Shown piece after piece: positions 19,414 through 33,747 of a stretch of 64,000 nt of DNA. The notes under the pieces were generated by a model. The model ran no database searches and was not told the origin of the DNA. It saw nothing but the letters and a program-made list of their open reading frames with translations. Each line of letters starts with the position of its first letter. Within the stretch, counting starts at the first letter, position 1. The DNA is from Serratia marcescens (GTDB lineage: Bacteria; Pseudomonadota; Gammaproteobacteria; Enterobacterales; Enterobacteriaceae). The position numbers and the translations under genes are program-made. The stretch spans positions 319,842 to 383,841 of the forward strand of contig JADMXW010000001.1 of NCBI GenBank assembly GCA_015548865.1, written 5' to 3'.

Positions 19414-20751
19414 ATGATGATGAGTGAAGAGATTGAACTGAAGTTTATTGTGCACCCAGACGTGGCGGCGACGCTGCCGCGCAAGCTGACTGCCTGGCAA
19501 ACAGACTATAGCCACAGTGAGCATCTGGAAGGGCGATTGCTCAGCAACACCTATTATGAAACGGCAGACAATACGTTGCGTCAGCACGGGATGGGGCTAC
19601 GTGTTCGCGGTGAAAATGGTCAGCATGAGATGACACTCAAAACCGCAGGCACCGTGATTGGTGGATTGCACCAGCATCCTGAATACAATGTGCCTCTGGC
19701 GGATGCTAATCTGGATATCCGTTTGTTACCCGCAGACGTGTGGCCGCAAGAGGTTGATGTAGACGCGCTAGCACAGGCGTTGCATCCGTTATTTAGTACC
19801 CATTTTCAGCGCGAAAAATGGGTTATTGCTTATCACCAAAGCTTGATTGAAATCGCTTTTGACCAAGGTGATGTGGCCGCGGGAGAGTTGAGCGAGCCTA
19901 TTCTGGAACTTGAGATGGAGCTCAAAACCGGACAAACCGACGACCTGCTGGCGCTGTCACAAGAGCTGGCAGAATGGGGCGGAATGCGGCAGGGAAGCTT
20001 GAGCAAAGCGGCGCGTGGTTATCATCTGGCGCAGGGGGCTGTGCCGCGTGAGTGCCGTGCGCTGCGTATGCTGACGTTGCCTGCGAAAAGCACCATCGAT
20101 CAGGCCATTGGTGCTGCGTTGGCGCATGCGCTGGCTCACTGGCAATACCATGAAGAGTTGTGGGCTCGCGGTGAACGCAAGGCGCGTTTGCAACTGCTGG
20201 AGGCCGGTGCTCTGATGCGCGAGATGCTGGTGTTGGTGGGCGGCGTTGTACCGCGCAAAGTGACGACGCTATTCCGTGCGGCACTGACTTATCTGGAAGA
20301 ACGGATTGAACGTGAGAGCGATGCCGAGTTGGTGTGCTATGAGGCCAACTATCTGAAAAGTAAGTTAGTACTCACCTCATGGTTGATTAACAGCAGTTGG
20401 CGTGAACATATGGATAACAAAAGCCGTATGCGTTTAATGGGCTCTTATAAACGCTTTTGCGATGTGATGCTGGATCGTGCCATGGCGGAATTGCGTTCTG
20501 TGTTTAGCCACCCGCTGGATGCTGAACATTACCAGCAACAGTTGGCGCGTTTGCAACGCAACATCAATGCTTTTCTGCTGCTCTCCAGTGCCTACCCGGA
20601 AGATATCGTTGAGTCATTCGTGGCGCAATGGCGCAATGTGGAACTGGGTATCCAGCGTCTTTCTGCCGCGGGCGTTGACAGTGTTCTGGAGAAGGCACGT
20701 CACCAGGCCGTGGAACAATCTCCGTACTGGCTTAGTAGCGCTAGCGCGTAA
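19414..20751 (+). CDS. ygiF: inorganic triphosphatase YgiF (CYTH-CHAD)
   Basis: YgiF hydrolyses inorganic tripolyphosphate. The 445-residue product has an N-terminal CYTH domain (about 1-205) with the defining ExExK motif EIELK (Glu6, Glu8, Lys10), followed by basic and acidic strands (GLRVRGENGQHEMTLKT, ILELEMELKTG), and a C-terminal CHAD helical domain (about 215-430). Three consecutive ATGs (19414, 19417, 19420) leave the exact start open by two residues. glnE follows after about 100 bases, the E. coli order. Confidence 0.93.
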   Translation: MMMSEEIELKFIVHPDVAATLPRKLTAWQTDYSHSEHLEGRLLSNTYYETADNTLRQHGMGLRVRGENGQHEMTLKTAGTVIGGLHQHPEYNVPLADANLDIRLLPADVWPQEVDVDALAQALHPLFSTHFQREKWVIAYHQSLIEIAFDQGDVAAGELSEPILELEMELKTGQTDDLLALSQELAEWGGMRQGSLSKAARGYHLAQGAVPRECRALRMLTLPAKSTIDQAIGAALAHALAHWQYHEELWARGERKARLQLLEAGALMREMLVLVGGVVPRKVTTLFRAALTYLEERIERESDAELVCYEANYLKSKLVLTSWLINSSWREHMDNKSRMRLMGSYKRFCDVMLDRAMAELRSVFSHPLDAEHYQQQLARLQRNINAFLLLSSAYPEDIVESFVAQWRNVELGIQRLSAAGVDSVLEKARHQAVEQSPYWLSSASA

Positions 20752-20762
20752 TGAGGTAGGTT

Positions 20763-20795
20763 AATACTCGTCATAATTCAAGTTGCAGCCAACGT
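20763..20795 (+). repeat. fragment of the inverted-end repeat, copy 3
   Basis: AATACTCGTCATAATTCAAGTTGCAG matches the left end of the repeat family, then the similarity stops. This appears to be a decayed remnant upstream of glnE. Confidence 0.55.
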
Positions 20796-20853
20796 AGATG
20801 TCGTTTGACGTATGAAGCTTATACCGGTTCGCCGGGATTATCAGGGAGTTGCC

Positions 20854-23721
20854 ATGTCGAATTTGTCGTTCTCCTCTGCGTTACCACCGCTACTGGCGGA
20901 GCAGGCGCAGCGTGTGTTATCCCACCTGCAAGAGACTATGACGCTCCCGGCGTCCATCGCGTCAGAGGATCTGGCCGTATTGGCCTCCAGCGAATTTGTG
21001 AGTGAAGCACTGGCGCGTTACCCCGACTGGTGGGAAACGTTGCATCAACAACCGCCACAGGCTGATGAGTGGCGGTTCTACGGACAATGGTTGGCTCAGG
21101 CGTTGGAGAACGTGAGCGACGAGACGACGCTGATGCGTATCTTGCGTGAGTTTCGCCGTCGTATGTTGGTACGTATTGCCTGGTCTCAGGCGCTGACCAC
21201 CAGCACCACACCGCAGACGCTTAGGCAACTGAGCGAATTAGCCGAGACGCTGATTGTTGCTGCCCGCGGCTGGCTGTATGACGCCTGCTGCCGCGAGTGG
21301 GGTACGCCCTGTAATATGCAGGGAGAGCCACAACCACTGCTGATACTGGGTATGGGAAAACTGGGTGGCGGTGAACTGAATTTCTCCTCTGATATCGACC
21401 TGATCTTTGTTTATCCGGAAAATGGTCAAACGCGGGGAGGGCGGCGCGAGTTGGATAACGCGCAATTCTTCACTCGGCTAGGACAACGGTTGATCAAAGC
21501 GCTGGATCAGATGACGGTGGACGGATTTGTCTACCGTGTTGATATGCGCCTACGCCCGTTTGGTGACAGTGGTCCGCTAGTGCTCAGCTTTGCTGCGATG
21601 GAAGAGTATTATCAGGAACAAGGGCGTGACTGGGAGCGCTACGCCATGGTGAAGGCGCGGCTGATGGGGGGGATGGAGGATGCCTACAGCCAGGAACTGC
21701 GCGCGTTGCTGCGCCCCTTTGTTTTCCGCCGCTATATCGATTTTAGTGTGATCCAATCGCTGCGTAACATGAAGGGAATGATTGCCCGTGAAGTTCGCCG
21801 TCGCGATCTGCGTAACAACATCAAGCTGGGGGCGGGCGGAATTCGAGAAATTGAGTTTATCACGCAGGTCTTCCAACTGATCCGCGGTGGGCGCGAGCCG
21901 GGACTGCAAGGCCGGGAACTGCTGCCCACATTGCAGCGTACGGGTAGCCTGGGGTTGCTCTCGCCGCAGCAGGTGGATGAGTTGAGCAACGCCTATCTGT
22001 TTTTGCGACGGCTGGAAAATCTGTTGCAGGCGATCGCTGATGAGCAGACGCAAACGTTGCCAGAAGAGGCTTTGAATCAGCAACGTCTGGCGTGGGGCAT
22101 GGGATTTAGCGGTTGGGATGTACTGCATGATGCTTTGCAGAACCATATGCTGGCGGTGCGCCGGGTGTTCAACGATCTGATTGGCGATGATGCTCAAGAC
22201 GGGCAGGATGCACCGGAGTGCAGCGGCTACAGTAGCCTGTGGCAGGATGCTCCCGACGAGGTAGATATGGTCGCGTTGATGCCTCACCTCAGCGAAAGTG
22301 CACGTGACGCCTTGTCACGCGCCATCACTGATTTTCGCCATGATCTGGTCAAACGAACCATTGGCCCGCGTGGGCGTGATGTGCTCGATCACCTTATGCC
22401 GCTGCTGCTGGCTGAAGTGTGCACTCACGCGCAGGCTGATGTGATTTTGCCTCGCCTCACGCCGCTGTTACTTGGCATTGTGACACGCACCACTTATCTG
22501 GAATTGCTGTTGGAATCGCGCCCTGCGTTGATTCAATTGGTTCGCCTGTGTGCTGCGTCGCCGATGGTCGCGAGCCAGTTGGCGCGTTATCCGTTGCTGC
22601 TGGACGAATTGCTCGATTCCGCAACGCTTTATCACCCGTTGGCACCGGAAGCCTATCACGATGAGCTACGCCAATACCTGATGCGCGTGCCAGAGGAAGA
22701 CGAAGAGCAGCAATTGGAAGCGGTGCGGCAGTTCAAACAAGCGCAGCAGTTACGTATTGCTGCTGGCGATATCGCTGGCGTGCTGCCGGTGATGAAAGTG
22801 AGCGATCACTTAACCTATCTGGCGGAAGCGATTATTGCTGCTGTGGTGCAGCAAGCCTGGACACAAATGGTCGCGCGCTATGGGCAACCGACGCATCTGC
22901 AACAGCGTGAAGGACGCGGCTTTTCCGTCATTGGCTATGGCAAGCTGGGGGGCTGGGAACTGGGCTACAGTTCCGATCTCGATCTGGTCTTTCTGCTGGA
23001 CTGCCCGGATGGGGTAATGACGGACGGTGAGCGCAGTATTGATGGGCGCCAGTTCTATTTACGTCTGGCGCAGCGTGTGATGCACCTGTTTAGCACGCGT
23101 ACCTCATCGGGTATCCTTTATGAGGTGGATGCCCGTCTGCGTCCGTCTGGGGCGGCAGGCATGTTGGTCAGCACCGTCGGGGCTTTCGGTGATTATCAGC
23201 AAAACGAAGCCTGGACCTGGGAACATCAGGCGCTGGTGCGCGCGCGGATGGTGTATGGCGAACGCGGTGTTCAAACGCAATTTGAGGCGATACGGCGTCA
23301 GATTTTATGTCAAGAGCGGGAACCGGAGACGCTGCGTAGTGAAGTGCGCGAAATGCGCGAGAAAATGCGCCAGCATCTCGCCAATAAAGACCCCACGCTG
23401 TTTGATCTGAAAACGGATGAGGGCGGTATCACCGATATCGAATTTATCGTGCAGTATCTGGTGCTGCGCTATGCGGCACAGGAACCTCGCCTGACTCGCT
23501 GGTCTGATAACGTGCGTATTCTGGAATTGATGGCCCAGTGCGGCGTGATGGAAGAGGAAGAGGCGCGAGCCCTGACGCTTGCCTACATCACCCTGCGTGA
23601 TGAGTTGCATCACCTGGCATTGCAGGAACAGTCGGCACGGGTCAGCAGTGAGAACTTTGTTGTTGAGCGGCAACAGGTGAAAACCAGCTGGGAAAAATGG
23701 CTGGGTGCTGTGTCGCAGTAG
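20854..23721 (+). CDS. glnE: bifunctional glutamine synthetase adenylyltransferase/deadenylase
   Basis: GlnE attaches AMP to, or removes it from, glutamine synthetase in response to PII status. The product (955 residues from the ATG at 20854, preceded by CAGGGAG) has two nucleotidyltransferase domains with the GxGKLGG...SSDxDL motif twice: [20 protein letters not shown] in the N-terminal deadenylylating half and [20 protein letters not shown] in the C-terminal adenylylating half. An upstream ATG at 20812 would add 14 residues unlike the family. The gene is slightly longer than in E. coli (946) and complete. Confidence 0.96.
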   Translation: MSNLSFSSALPPLLAEQAQRVLSHLQETMTLPASIASEDLAVLASSEFVSEALARYPDWWETLHQQPPQADEWRFYGQWLAQALENVSDETTLMRILREFRRRMLVRIAWSQALTTSTTPQTLRQLSELAETLIVAARGWLYDACCREWGTPCNMQGEPQPLLILGMGKLGGGELNFSSDIDLIFVYPENGQTRGGRRELDNAQFFTRLGQRLIKALDQMTVDGFVYRVDMRLRPFGDSGPLVLSFAAMEEYYQEQGRDWERYAMVKARLMGGMEDAYSQELRALLRPFVFRRYIDFSVIQSLRNMKGMIAREVRRRDLRNNIKLGAGGIREIEFITQVFQLIRGGREPGLQGRELLPTLQRTGSLGLLSPQQVDELSNAYLFLRRLENLLQAIADEQTQTLPEEALNQQRLAWGMGFSGWDVLHDALQNHMLAVRRVFNDLIGDDAQDGQDAPECSGYSSLWQDAPDEVDMVALMPHLSESARDALSRAITDFRHDLVKRTIGPRGRDVLDHLMPLLLAEVCTHAQADVILPRLTPLLLGIVTRTTYLELLLESRPALIQLVRLCAASPMVASQLARYPLLLDELLDSATLYHPLAPEAYHDELRQYLMRVPEEDEEQQLEAVRQFKQAQQLRIAAGDIAGVLPVMKVSDHLTYLAEAIIAAVVQQAWTQMVARYGQPTHLQQREGRGFSVIGYGKLGGWELGYSSDLDLVFLLDCPDGVMTDGERSIDGRQFYLRLAQRVMHLFSTRTSSGILYEVDARLRPSGAAGMLVSTVGAFGDYQQNEAWTWEHQALVRARMVYGERGVQTQFEAIRRQILCQEREPETLRSEVREMREKMRQHLANKDPTLFDLKTDEGGITDIEFIVQYLVLRYAAQEPRLTRWSDNVRILELMAQCGVMEEEEARALTLAYITLRDELHHLALQEQSARVSSENFVVERQQVKTSWEKWLGAVSQ

Positions 23722-23811
23722 GCAAAGAATGTTGTTTCGAAGGGGTGTGGGGGCTGTGCTATTATCGCGCCCAACTTTATGACAATGACAAAAATATCTT
23801 GGAGTAGGTGC

Positions 23812-27302
<3,491 letters not shown>

Positions 27303-27305
27303 CCG

Positions 27306-27521
27306 ATGGAAAAAGAAGATTTGATCGCCATTGCCACGCAACAGATGCCGTTTGGCAAGTATCAGGGGCGCTTACTCATCGACTTGCCAGAAGAGTATTT
27401 ACTGTGGTTTGCACGCAAGGATTCGTTTCCTAAAGGGCGGCTGGGTTCTTTGATGCAACTGACGCTGACCATCAAGATTGAAGGGCTGCAAGGGTTGGTC
27501 ACGCCGCTCAAACAGCGCTAA
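27306..27521 (+). CDS. ypeB: YpeB, DUF3820 family small protein
   Basis: The 71-residue product has the DUF3820 core QMPFGKYQGRLLIDLPEEY followed by LLWFARKDSFPKGRLG, close to E. coli YpeB. The family is sometimes called 'quorum-sensing regulated virulence factor', but no biochemical function is established. It follows ligA after three bases, as in E. coli, so the ligA-ypeB pair is a conserved unit. It converges with the flxA-like gene across a strong hairpin. Confidence 0.88.
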   Translation: MEKEDLIAIATQQMPFGKYQGRLLIDLPEEYLLWFARKDSFPKGRLGSLMQLTLTIKIEGLQGLVTPLKQR

Positions 27522-27523
27522 AG

Positions 27524-27547
27524 GCAGCACCGCAGATGCGGTGCTGC
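27524..27547. terminator. hairpin between convergent ypeB and flxA-like gene
   Basis: GCAGCACCGCA (27524-27534) and TGCGGTGCTGC (27537-27547) form a perfect 11-bp stem with a two-base loop. There is no T-run, but the symmetric position suggests a bidirectional stop. Confidence 0.6.
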
Positions 27548-27563
27548 GCGTGTGACCAAGTGC

Positions 27564-27911
27564 CTACACGTAGATGTTGATTTTATTCTCTTCGGTCGGC
27601 TTATTAACGCCTTCCTCTTTGGCAGTGGATGTGGATGCTGCCTGCTGCTGTTTACTCTCTGATGACTCGTTTTGTAACCGGGCTATTTGGGCCTGAAGCG
27701 CCTGAATTTGCGCCTGAATCAACTGCTGCTGTTCCTGGATGCTGGCTTTTTCTTCGTCTGTGCTGGCTTTCTCGAGGGAAGAAGAGAGCTCTTTGGCTTG
27801 CTGCGTTAGCGTTTTAATCTGCTGATTAAGACGAGCAATTTGTTGCTCGTTGCTTGTACCTGAGCTCGCGCTGCTGCCAGAAGCAGACGACACTGCGCTG
27901 ATGCTGGTCAT
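27564..27911 (-). CDS. FlxA-like protein
   Basis: This 115-residue protein has a serine-rich head (about 1-22), a central glutamine-rich coiled coil (about 23-90; QQQLIQAQIQALQAQIARLQ) and a short tail ending NKINIYV, like the FlxA family whose E. coli member ends SIDIYV. FlxA is transcribed by the flagellar sigma factor FliA; its function is unknown. A FliA-like promoter is visible upstream and the next gene on this strand is the energy-taxis receptor aer, so a link to motility is plausible. Confidence 0.8.
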   Translation of the reverse strand: MTSISAVSSASGSSASSGTSNEQQIARLNQQIKTLTQQAKELSSSLEKASTDEEKASIQEQQQLIQAQIQALQAQIARLQNESSESKQQQAASTSTAKEEGVNKPTEENKINIYV

Positions 27912-27951
27912 TTTTTCTCCTTGTCATTACGGCACTGATTGTGCTCATAGA

Positions 27952-27979
27952 GTATCGACGTCTATTCTCTCTAGCTTGA
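27952..27979 (-). promoter_or_regulatory. FliA (sigma-28)-like promoter of flxA-like gene
   Basis: On the minus strand, TCAAGCTA is followed after 12 bases by GTCGATAC, compared with the FliA consensus TAAAGTTT-N11-GCCGATAA. The match is partial (5/8 and 6/8, with a spacer one base long), about 45 bases before the start codon. Confidence 0.45.
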
Positions 27980-28176
27980 CAGGGATTTTGTTGGAATACA
28001 GAACGATAGAATCAGGTTTTTTACAGTAAATGTAACAAGGTGTGTTTTCTCCCTGTTTGAAGAGAAAATGGGAGCAACTTCAGAAATAAATAAAGTGGAA
28101 TATCGATGCTACGCGGGACGCTCGGCGAGGGAATTATCCTTATTCCCAGCCGTATCGTGCGGTAAAGCTGAGTTAA

Positions 28177-29712
28177 TCAACTGCCATAGACGTTAATGGC
28201 ATTGGTGAGGCGCTGGGCCTGACGGTTTAAGTTTTCTGCTGTATCAGTTGATTGCACCACCATTTCGGTATTGCTTTGCGTCATGATTTCGATTTGAGCG
28301 ATGGATTGGTTAATTAATCCCAGTGCTTGCGTTTGCTCTTGCGTGGCGTTGCTGATCTCTTTGATCATAGTAGAGACTTGCAGCACTTCGTTGACGATAT
28401 CTGCGATGTGTTTACCCGCGTTTTCAACCATCTTACTGCCTGACTCCACGCTTGCAACGTTAGCATCGATCAGCGTTTTAATCTCTTTGGCGGCAGACGC
28501 TGAGTGTTGGGCCAGATTGCGCACTTCGGCGGCGACAACGGCAAAGCCGCGCCCTTGAACCCCCGCTCTGGCAGCTTCAACCGCCGCGTTCAGAGCCAGG
28601 ATATTGGTTTGAAACGCAATGCTATCTATCACGCCGATAATATCGACGATCTTGTCGCTCGCCTTGGAGATGGATTCCATCATACCGATGGTTTCACCCA
28701 TGATATCGCCGCCTTTTTGCGCCGTTTGGCTGGCGGATTCTGCCATGCCGGTGGCCTGGACCGCGGTTTCAGCGCTTTGCTGCACAGCAACCGTAATTTC
28801 TTCAATTGCAGCGGCGGTTTGTTGCAGGTTGGCCGATGTCTCTTCGGTTCGGGCGTTGAGCGATGTGTTGTTTTCCGTCAGACGTTGGCTGACGTCCGTC
28901 ATGCCTTGTACCTGAGTGCCGACATCATCCACCAAAGAGTGGAGGTTGAGGCCAAACTGGTTGATGGAGCGCATCAACAGGCCTATCTCATCCACACGAT
29001 TAAAGTGTATGTGTGATGTCTTACGCCCAGAAACAACGCTTTGCGCTTGTTTTTGCATGGTTTTCAATGGGCGACTGATTTGGCTTTGTAAAAAGGCATC
29101 CAACAGTAGAAACAGAACGATAGCCGCCAGCGCTGACCAGGCTGGATTGACGCCGAGGTAAACCAGCAGAAGGGGGGCCAACGCGGCGATAAACAGAGGA
29201 CAACGAATACGCCAGCGTACCGAGACTTTCTGCAACAAAGAGAGCGGGGAAAACAGACCAGTGCGAATGACCAATCCTTTATAAAAACCGCGGCTGCCCG
29301 CTTGTTTTTGCTGCACGGCTTCGTACAGAGGTTCCACAAATTTGATCTCTTCTGCGCTGGGGGTATTACGCACAGAAATATAGCCGCTCAGCTGATTATT
29401 ATGATAAACCGGCGTGACGTTGGCACGAACCCAGTAATGGTCGCCGTTTTTACGTCTGTTTTTCACCAGCCCTGTCCAACTGTCACCTTGTTGTAAGGTG
29501 TACCACATGTCCGCAAACGCTTCGACGGGCATATCAGGGTGACGCACCACGTTATGGGGTTGTGTGATAAGTTCGTCTTCGGTGTAGCCGCTAACGCGGA
29601 TAAAAGCGGAGTTGGCGTAGGTAATGTAACTTTGAGTATCTGTGGTGGACATCAAGGTTGTGTCAACGTCCAACAGATACTCCTGCTGCGTAACAGGCGT
29701 ATTGACCCTCAT
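28177..29712 (-). CDS. aer: PAS-domain energy-taxis receptor (Aer-like methyl-accepting protein)
   Basis: Aer senses redox state through FAD bound to a PAS domain and signals through CheW/CheA. The 511-residue product has an N-terminal PAS domain (about 15-115) with Aer hallmarks [19 protein letters not shown] and [15 protein letters not shown], a short membrane hairpin (about 170-215) without a periplasmic sensor domain, a HAMP-like segment, and a signalling domain with the hairpin tip [20 protein letters not shown]. The ATG at 29712 follows AGGGG; a start at 29730 would add six residues. The next gene on this strand is flxA-like. Confidence 0.9.
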   Translation of the reverse strand: MRVNTPVTQQEYLLDVDTTLMSTTDTQSYITYANSAFIRVSGYTEDELITQPHNVVRHPDMPVEAFADMWYTLQQGDSWTGLVKNRRKNGDHYWVRANVTPVYHNNQLSGYISVRNTPSAEEIKFVEPLYEAVQQKQAGSRGFYKGLVIRTGLFSPLSLLQKVSVRWRIRCPLFIAALAPLLLVYLGVNPAWSALAAIVLFLLLDAFLQSQISRPLKTMQKQAQSVVSGRKTSHIHFNRVDEIGLLMRSINQFGLNLHSLVDDVGTQVQGMTDVSQRLTENNTSLNARTEETSANLQQTAAAIEEITVAVQQSAETAVQATGMAESASQTAQKGGDIMGETIGMMESISKASDKIVDIIGVIDSIAFQTNILALNAAVEAARAGVQGRGFAVVAAEVRNLAQHSASAAKEIKTLIDANVASVESGSKMVENAGKHIADIVNEVLQVSTMIKEISNATQEQTQALGLINQSIAQIEIMTQSNTEMVVQSTDTAENLNRQAQRLTNAINVYGS

Positions 29713-30199
29713 TTGGAACCCCTGGTGCAATTATGGTGCTGTGTTAATAAATTCATGCCTTGTTAAGGACATGCAAAATTAAAGGTTATTAATTTATGTC
29801 ATCGCGCTAATGATCATAAAAATGTAATAACTTCACACTGATGACGTTTGCCACATCACTGTGGGCGCGGGGTACAACAATCCCGAGTTCGAATTTGAAC
29901 ACGAAGACATCAGAGCGTGTAAATTTATGATGTTGCTGAGGATGCTGTCAATTCATTCATTTTTAAATAGCACTTTTTTAAATATAAATTCCATTGAATA
30001 TAATGAGTTAAAACACTCGATTATAATAATTTCATGTGAAACTACAGACCGAAATGAAAGAATGAATTGTTACCGTGGTTTGCAAATTTGTTCAAATTTG
30101 TGAACAAATGGCGTTGTGTTATTTGTGGGAAAAATCTGAGAATCCCTTGAAAAGGTTACGAAAGAAACCAAAAAGATTAATGAGTCATAAAATAGAAAA
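29713..30199. other. AT-rich gap between aer and garD
   Basis: The roughly 490 bases between the aer start and the garD terminator contain no supported gene. A GTG-started open frame of 80 codons at 29861-30103 has no ribosome site and no recognised family. A perfect dyad at 30087-30108 is the only clear structure. Confidence 0.5.
30087..30108. promoter_or_regulatory. TTTGTTC dyad, possible operator
   Basis: TTTGTTC (30087-30093) and GAACAAA (30102-30108) are a perfect seven-base inverted repeat around AAATTTGT. No bound regulator can be named. Confidence 0.35.
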
Positions 30200-30231
30200 A
30201 TAAACGCCGGTCAACAAAATGTTGCCCGGCG
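30200..30231 (-). terminator. terminator of garD
   Basis: On the minus strand CGCCGGGCAAC...GTTGACCGGCG forms a long stem (outer arms 30205-30210 and 30226-30231) followed by TTTATTTTT. It lies just after the garD stop. Confidence 0.8.
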
Positions 30232-30253
30232 AAATATAAAAAAGGTTTATTTA

Positions 30254-31828
30254 TCAAGTTACAGGCGCAGGATTGAATACCGCAAGCGCGTTATGGAGGC
30301 CCCATTGATCTGACCAGGTTTTCTTCCTCCCACTGGCAATGTCGAGGATAAAATGGAACAGCTCCCAGCCAACATCTTCAATGGTGGCATCGCCGGTAGC
30401 GATTGTGCCTGCATTGATGTCCATCAAATCATGCCATCTTTCCGCTAATGCAGTGCGTGTCGCCATTTTGATCACGGGCACGGCTAACAGACCATAAGGT
30501 GTGCCTCGTCCGGTGGTGAAGACTTGCACGGTAATTCCCGATGCTAACTGCTGGGTGCCACACACAAAGTCACTGGCGGGTGTTGCTGCGTAGATCAAAC
30601 CGCGTTTGGTTGGACGTTGCCCCGGAGAGAGCACCTCGGAAATGGCGCTTTGGCCTGATTTGGCAATGGAGCCAAGCGCTTTTTCTACCACGTTTGCCAG
30701 CCCGCCTTTTTTGTTACCGGGAGAGGGGTTGGCACTGCGATCGGTTTTGCCGGTATCCAGATAATTGTCATACCAGGCCATCTCTTCGAGCAGTCGGCGG
30801 CCCACTTCTTCGGTCGCTGCTCGTGGGGTGAGAAGGTGGATGGCATCGCGCACTTCGGTCACTTCCGAAAACATCACGGTGGCCCCGCAGCGCACCAGTA
30901 AGTCTGAGGCATAACCCACTGCTGGGTTTGCGGTGACGCCGGAGAAGGCATCGCTGCCCCCGCACTGCATCCCTACCACCAGCTCAGAGGCCGGGCAGGT
31001 TTCCCGACGGCGTTGGTTTAGTCGTTGCAGGTGGCGGTCCGCCATGGTGAGAATATCATCGACCATCGACTGGAACCCCACATGATGCTCATCTTGCAAA
31101 CGCACAATACTGGTATCATCCAGCGAAATGGCATGTACATCGGGGGTGCCTTCCAATAGACGTTCAGGTTGCAGTTTTTCACAGCCGAGGCCGACAACCA
31201 GTACTTCACCGCCAAAATTGGGGTTCAGCGCCAGATTGTGAATGGTGCGAATAGGCACCACGGCAGCGGGCGCGTTAATGGCAACGCCACAACCGTAAAG
31301 ATGATTTAACGCCACCACGCCATCAACATTCGGATAACGGGGGAGCAGATCGCGTTCGATCAGTTTGACCACGTAGTCAACCACGCCTGCGACGCAGTGC
31401 ACACTGGTCGTGATACCGAGCAAGTTTTTGCTGCCGACACTGCCGTCAGGGTTGCGATAACCTTCGAAAGTATAACCTTCCAGCGGGGGTAAGGGCGCAG
31501 GCACTTTTGTTGCTAACGGCAGGGTTTCCAACGGTGGCGCATCCGGTAATTCTACCAGGGATTCATCAATCCAACTGCCACGGGAAATGGGTCTTACTGC
31601 ATAACCAATAATTTCGCCATAACGAATAATGGCTTCTGCGGTATTAATGTCGCTAAGAGCAACTTTATGCCCTTGAGGAACATGTTCAATTAATTCAAGC
31701 CCATCTGAAAAACGGGTGCCAGCACGTAATCCATTATTATTTACTACAATAGCAACATTATCGGATTCGTGGACTTTAATATAAAGCGGTTTTTCCAGTG
31801 TGGAATCTGTCACTTTTTTTTCTGACAT
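30254..31828 (-). CDS. garD: galactarate dehydratase
   Basis: GarD dehydrates D-galactarate to 5-keto-4-deoxy-D-glucarate. The 524-residue product (start at 31828, [19 protein letters not shown]) has the N-terminal SAF-like domain (about 1-100) and the large UxaA-type catalytic domain with [25 protein letters not shown] and [18 protein letters not shown]. It reads away from gudP, sharing a 560-base regulatory region. In E. coli garD sits with garPLRK; here it joins the gud genes. Confidence 0.95.
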   Translation of the reverse strand: MSEKKVTDSTLEKPLYIKVHESDNVAIVVNNNGLRAGTRFSDGLELIEHVPQGHKVALSDINTAEAIIRYGEIIGYAVRPISRGSWIDESLVELPDAPPLETLPLATKVPAPLPPLEGYTFEGYRNPDGSVGSKNLLGITTSVHCVAGVVDYVVKLIERDLLPRYPNVDGVVALNHLYGCGVAINAPAAVVPIRTIHNLALNPNFGGEVLVVGLGCEKLQPERLLEGTPDVHAISLDDTSIVRLQDEHHVGFQSMVDDILTMADRHLQRLNQRRRETCPASELVVGMQCGGSDAFSGVTANPAVGYASDLLVRCGATVMFSEVTEVRDAIHLLTPRAATEEVGRRLLEEMAWYDNYLDTGKTDRSANPSPGNKKGGLANVVEKALGSIAKSGQSAISEVLSPGQRPTKRGLIYAATPASDFVCGTQQLASGITVQVFTTGRGTPYGLLAVPVIKMATRTALAERWHDLMDINAGTIATGDATIEDVGWELFHFILDIASGRKKTWSDQWGLHNALAVFNPAPVT

Positions 31829-31998
31829 GATGTAAGCCTTTATTCTCGGTCTGTAAAATAACATTCGTTACTATCGCTGTCGGCTAATTCTTCATTGCTC
31901 GTGAACGAGTATAAAGCCCATACACGGTGGGTGCATTATGCAAGTGACCTATTTTTTACCGTTAATCCTGTTTTTTCTATGGCGTTAAGACAATAAGA

Positions 31999-32014
31999 GG
32001 TGAGTGCTATCACA
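31999..32014. promoter_or_regulatory. CRP-binding site
   Basis: GGTGA-GTGCTA-TCACA matches TGTGA-N6-TCACA at 9 of 10 core positions. It fits cAMP-CRP control of a sugar-acid cluster, located about 170 bases before garD and 375 before gudP. Confidence 0.6.
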
Positions 32015-32084
32015 CATCGCCCTGCGCGGGTTCTTGGTGTGGTGAGTGGGGCTATGCGCAATGTGATGTGCCGCGCGAATCGTT

Positions 32085-32179
32085 GATTTTCGTGAAATAC
32101 CTCCCAGTGAATAGGGCAACTGCACCAACATATTTAAAAACCGATTTTCAATGTTGTGCTTTTCGCTAGTGAGCCTGCA
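32085..32179 (+). promoter_or_regulatory. conserved aldarate promoter block A (gudP side)
   Basis: The segment aligns without gaps to 34165-34259 in front of gudX (constant offset 2080). Best matches are TTTCGTGAA.TACCTC near the left edge, AATGTTGTGC 59 bases later and GAGCCTGC at the right edge. It begins about 300 bases and ends about 210 bases before the gudP start. Confidence 0.65.
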
Positions 32180-32388
32180 ATTGACGGAATTTATAATCTT
32201 CTGGCGAGTGAATGATTCAGTTAACTATTTCAAAGTGAAAAAACTGATGAGTTCGCAATATAAAGCTTACAGGCTAAGCAATTATTGATTTACCACACTT
32301 TCATTCTGATAACCCTACTGCGTTCTGTTTCTAAGAATGTGTTATTGAGAATGAATGAACTAACCGTGATCGACAGCAGGAGTTCATC

Positions 32389-33738
32389 ATGAATACAGTA
32401 AGCTCAGCAGCTGGCGCTATACAAAAGAGAACAAACGCCCGCTACTGGATTGTCGTGATGTTATTTATAGTCACGTCATTTAACTATGGCGACCGCGCCA
32501 CTATCTCGATTGCTGGCTCCGCCATGTCAAAGGAAATTGGTCTGGATGCCGTGGGGATGGGGTATATTTTCTCTGCATTCTCCTGGGCCTATGTGATCGG
32601 CCAGATCCCTGGCGGTTGGCTGCTTGACCGCTTTGGTTCTAAGCGTGTTTACTTCTGGAGTATTTTCACCTGGTCACTGTTTACTTTGCTGCAAGGCTTT
32701 GTGGACGTTTTCCAAGGTTCGGCCATCGTGATTTCCCTGTTTGCTTTGCGCTTTATGGTTGGCCTGTGTGAGTCGCCCTCTTTCCCCGGTAACAGTCGTA
32801 TCGTTGCGGCCTGGTTCCCAGCGCAAGAGCGTGGCACTGCCGTAGCGATCTTCAACTCTGCACAGTACTTTGCAACCGTGATCTTCGCTCCCATTATGGG
32901 CTGGCTGGTGCATGCAGTGGGTTGGGCACATGTGTTCTGGTTCATGGGTGGGTTTGGTATTCTGATAAGCTTCCTGTGGCTGAAAGTGATTCACGATCCG
33001 AAAGATCACCCCAGCATGAATCAGGCTGAACTGGATTACATCGAAGCCGGCGGTGCACTGATCAATATGGATGCCGCAGCTAACAAAGCCAAAGTTCCCG
33101 GTAAAGAGAAGTGGTTCCAGATCAAACAACTGTTGACCTCCCGCATGATGATGGGGGTCTATCTCGGCCAGTACTGTATTAACGCATTGACCTACTTCTT
33201 TATCACCTGGTTCCCTGTGTATCTGGTACAGGCCAGAGGCATGTCCATTCTCAAAGCCGGTTTTGTTGCCTCTGTGCCTGCCATTTGCGGCTTCGTCGGT
33301 GGAGTATTGGGTGGTGTGATTTCTGACTATCTGATGCGCCGTACCCAAAACCTGACGTTGGCACGTAAAACGCCTATCGTACTGGGGATGTTGCTCTCTA
33401 TGTCGATGGTTATCTGTAATTATGTGTCGACAGAGTGGGTGGTTATCGCGGTAATGGCGCTGGCGTTCTTCGGCAAAGGCATCGGTGCACTCGGCTGGGC
33501 GGTGATGGCGGACACAGCGCCGAAAGAGATCAGTGGTCTGAGCGGTGGTCTGTTTAATATGTTTGGTAATATTTCCGGTATCGTTACCCCAATTGCCATT
33601 GGTTATATTATTGGCATGACAGGTTCCTTTAATGGTGGTCTGATTTATGTGGGTATCCATGCGGCAGTGGCTATTATCAGCTATCTGTTTATTGTGCAGG
33701 ATATCAAGCGTATTGAATTGAAACCTTACAAAAAGTAA
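32389..33738 (+). CDS. gudP: glucarate/galactarate MFS transporter
   Basis: GudP is a proton-coupled importer of D-glucarate and galactarate in the inner membrane (anion:cation symporter group of the major facilitator superfamily). The 449-residue protein has 12 predicted membrane segments, the family start (NARYWIVVMLFIVTSFNYGDRATIS), the loop GGWLLDRFGSKRVY, the PSFPGNSRIVAAWFP segment and a basic C-terminus IKRIELKPYKK. It has its own strong terminator and is followed by a 637-base gap before gudX. Confidence 0.94.
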   Translation: MNTVSSAAGAIQKRTNARYWIVVMLFIVTSFNYGDRATISIAGSAMSKEIGLDAVGMGYIFSAFSWAYVIGQIPGGWLLDRFGSKRVYFWSIFTWSLFTLLQGFVDVFQGSAIVISLFALRFMVGLCESPSFPGNSRIVAAWFPAQERGTAVAIFNSAQYFATVIFAPIMGWLVHAVGWAHVFWFMGGFGILISFLWLKVIHDPKDHPSMNQAELDYIEAGGALINMDAAANKAKVPGKEKWFQIKQLLTSRMMMGVYLGQYCINALTYFFITWFPVYLVQARGMSILKAGFVASVPAICGFVGGVLGGVISDYLMRRTQNLTLARKTPIVLGMLLSMSMVICNYVSTEWVVIAVMALAFFGKGIGALGWAVMADTAPKEISGLSGGLFNMFGNISGIVTPIAIGYIIGMTGSFNGGLIYVGIHAAVAIISYLFIVQDIKRIELKPYKK

Positions 33739-33747
33739 TCTATTTGT

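Larger units (their letters stand above)
31829..32388. promoter_or_regulatory. garD / gudP divergent control region
   Basis: This 560-base gene-free region must hold the promoters for garD and gudP. It contains a good CRP site (31999-32014) and an approximately 90-base block (32085-32179) repeated in front of gudX. E. coli controls these genes with CdaR; its binding site is not well enough known to me to mark it, but the conserved block is the natural candidate. Confidence 0.6.

Noticed and set aside
29861..30103. 80-codon GTG frame between aer and garD
   Set aside because: No ribosome site, no family match, AT-rich chance-like sequence; mentioned only as part of the gap.
32674..33660. 328-codon open frame antisense to gudP
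   Set aside because: His/Asn/Thr-rich sequence with no domain, fully inside gudP.
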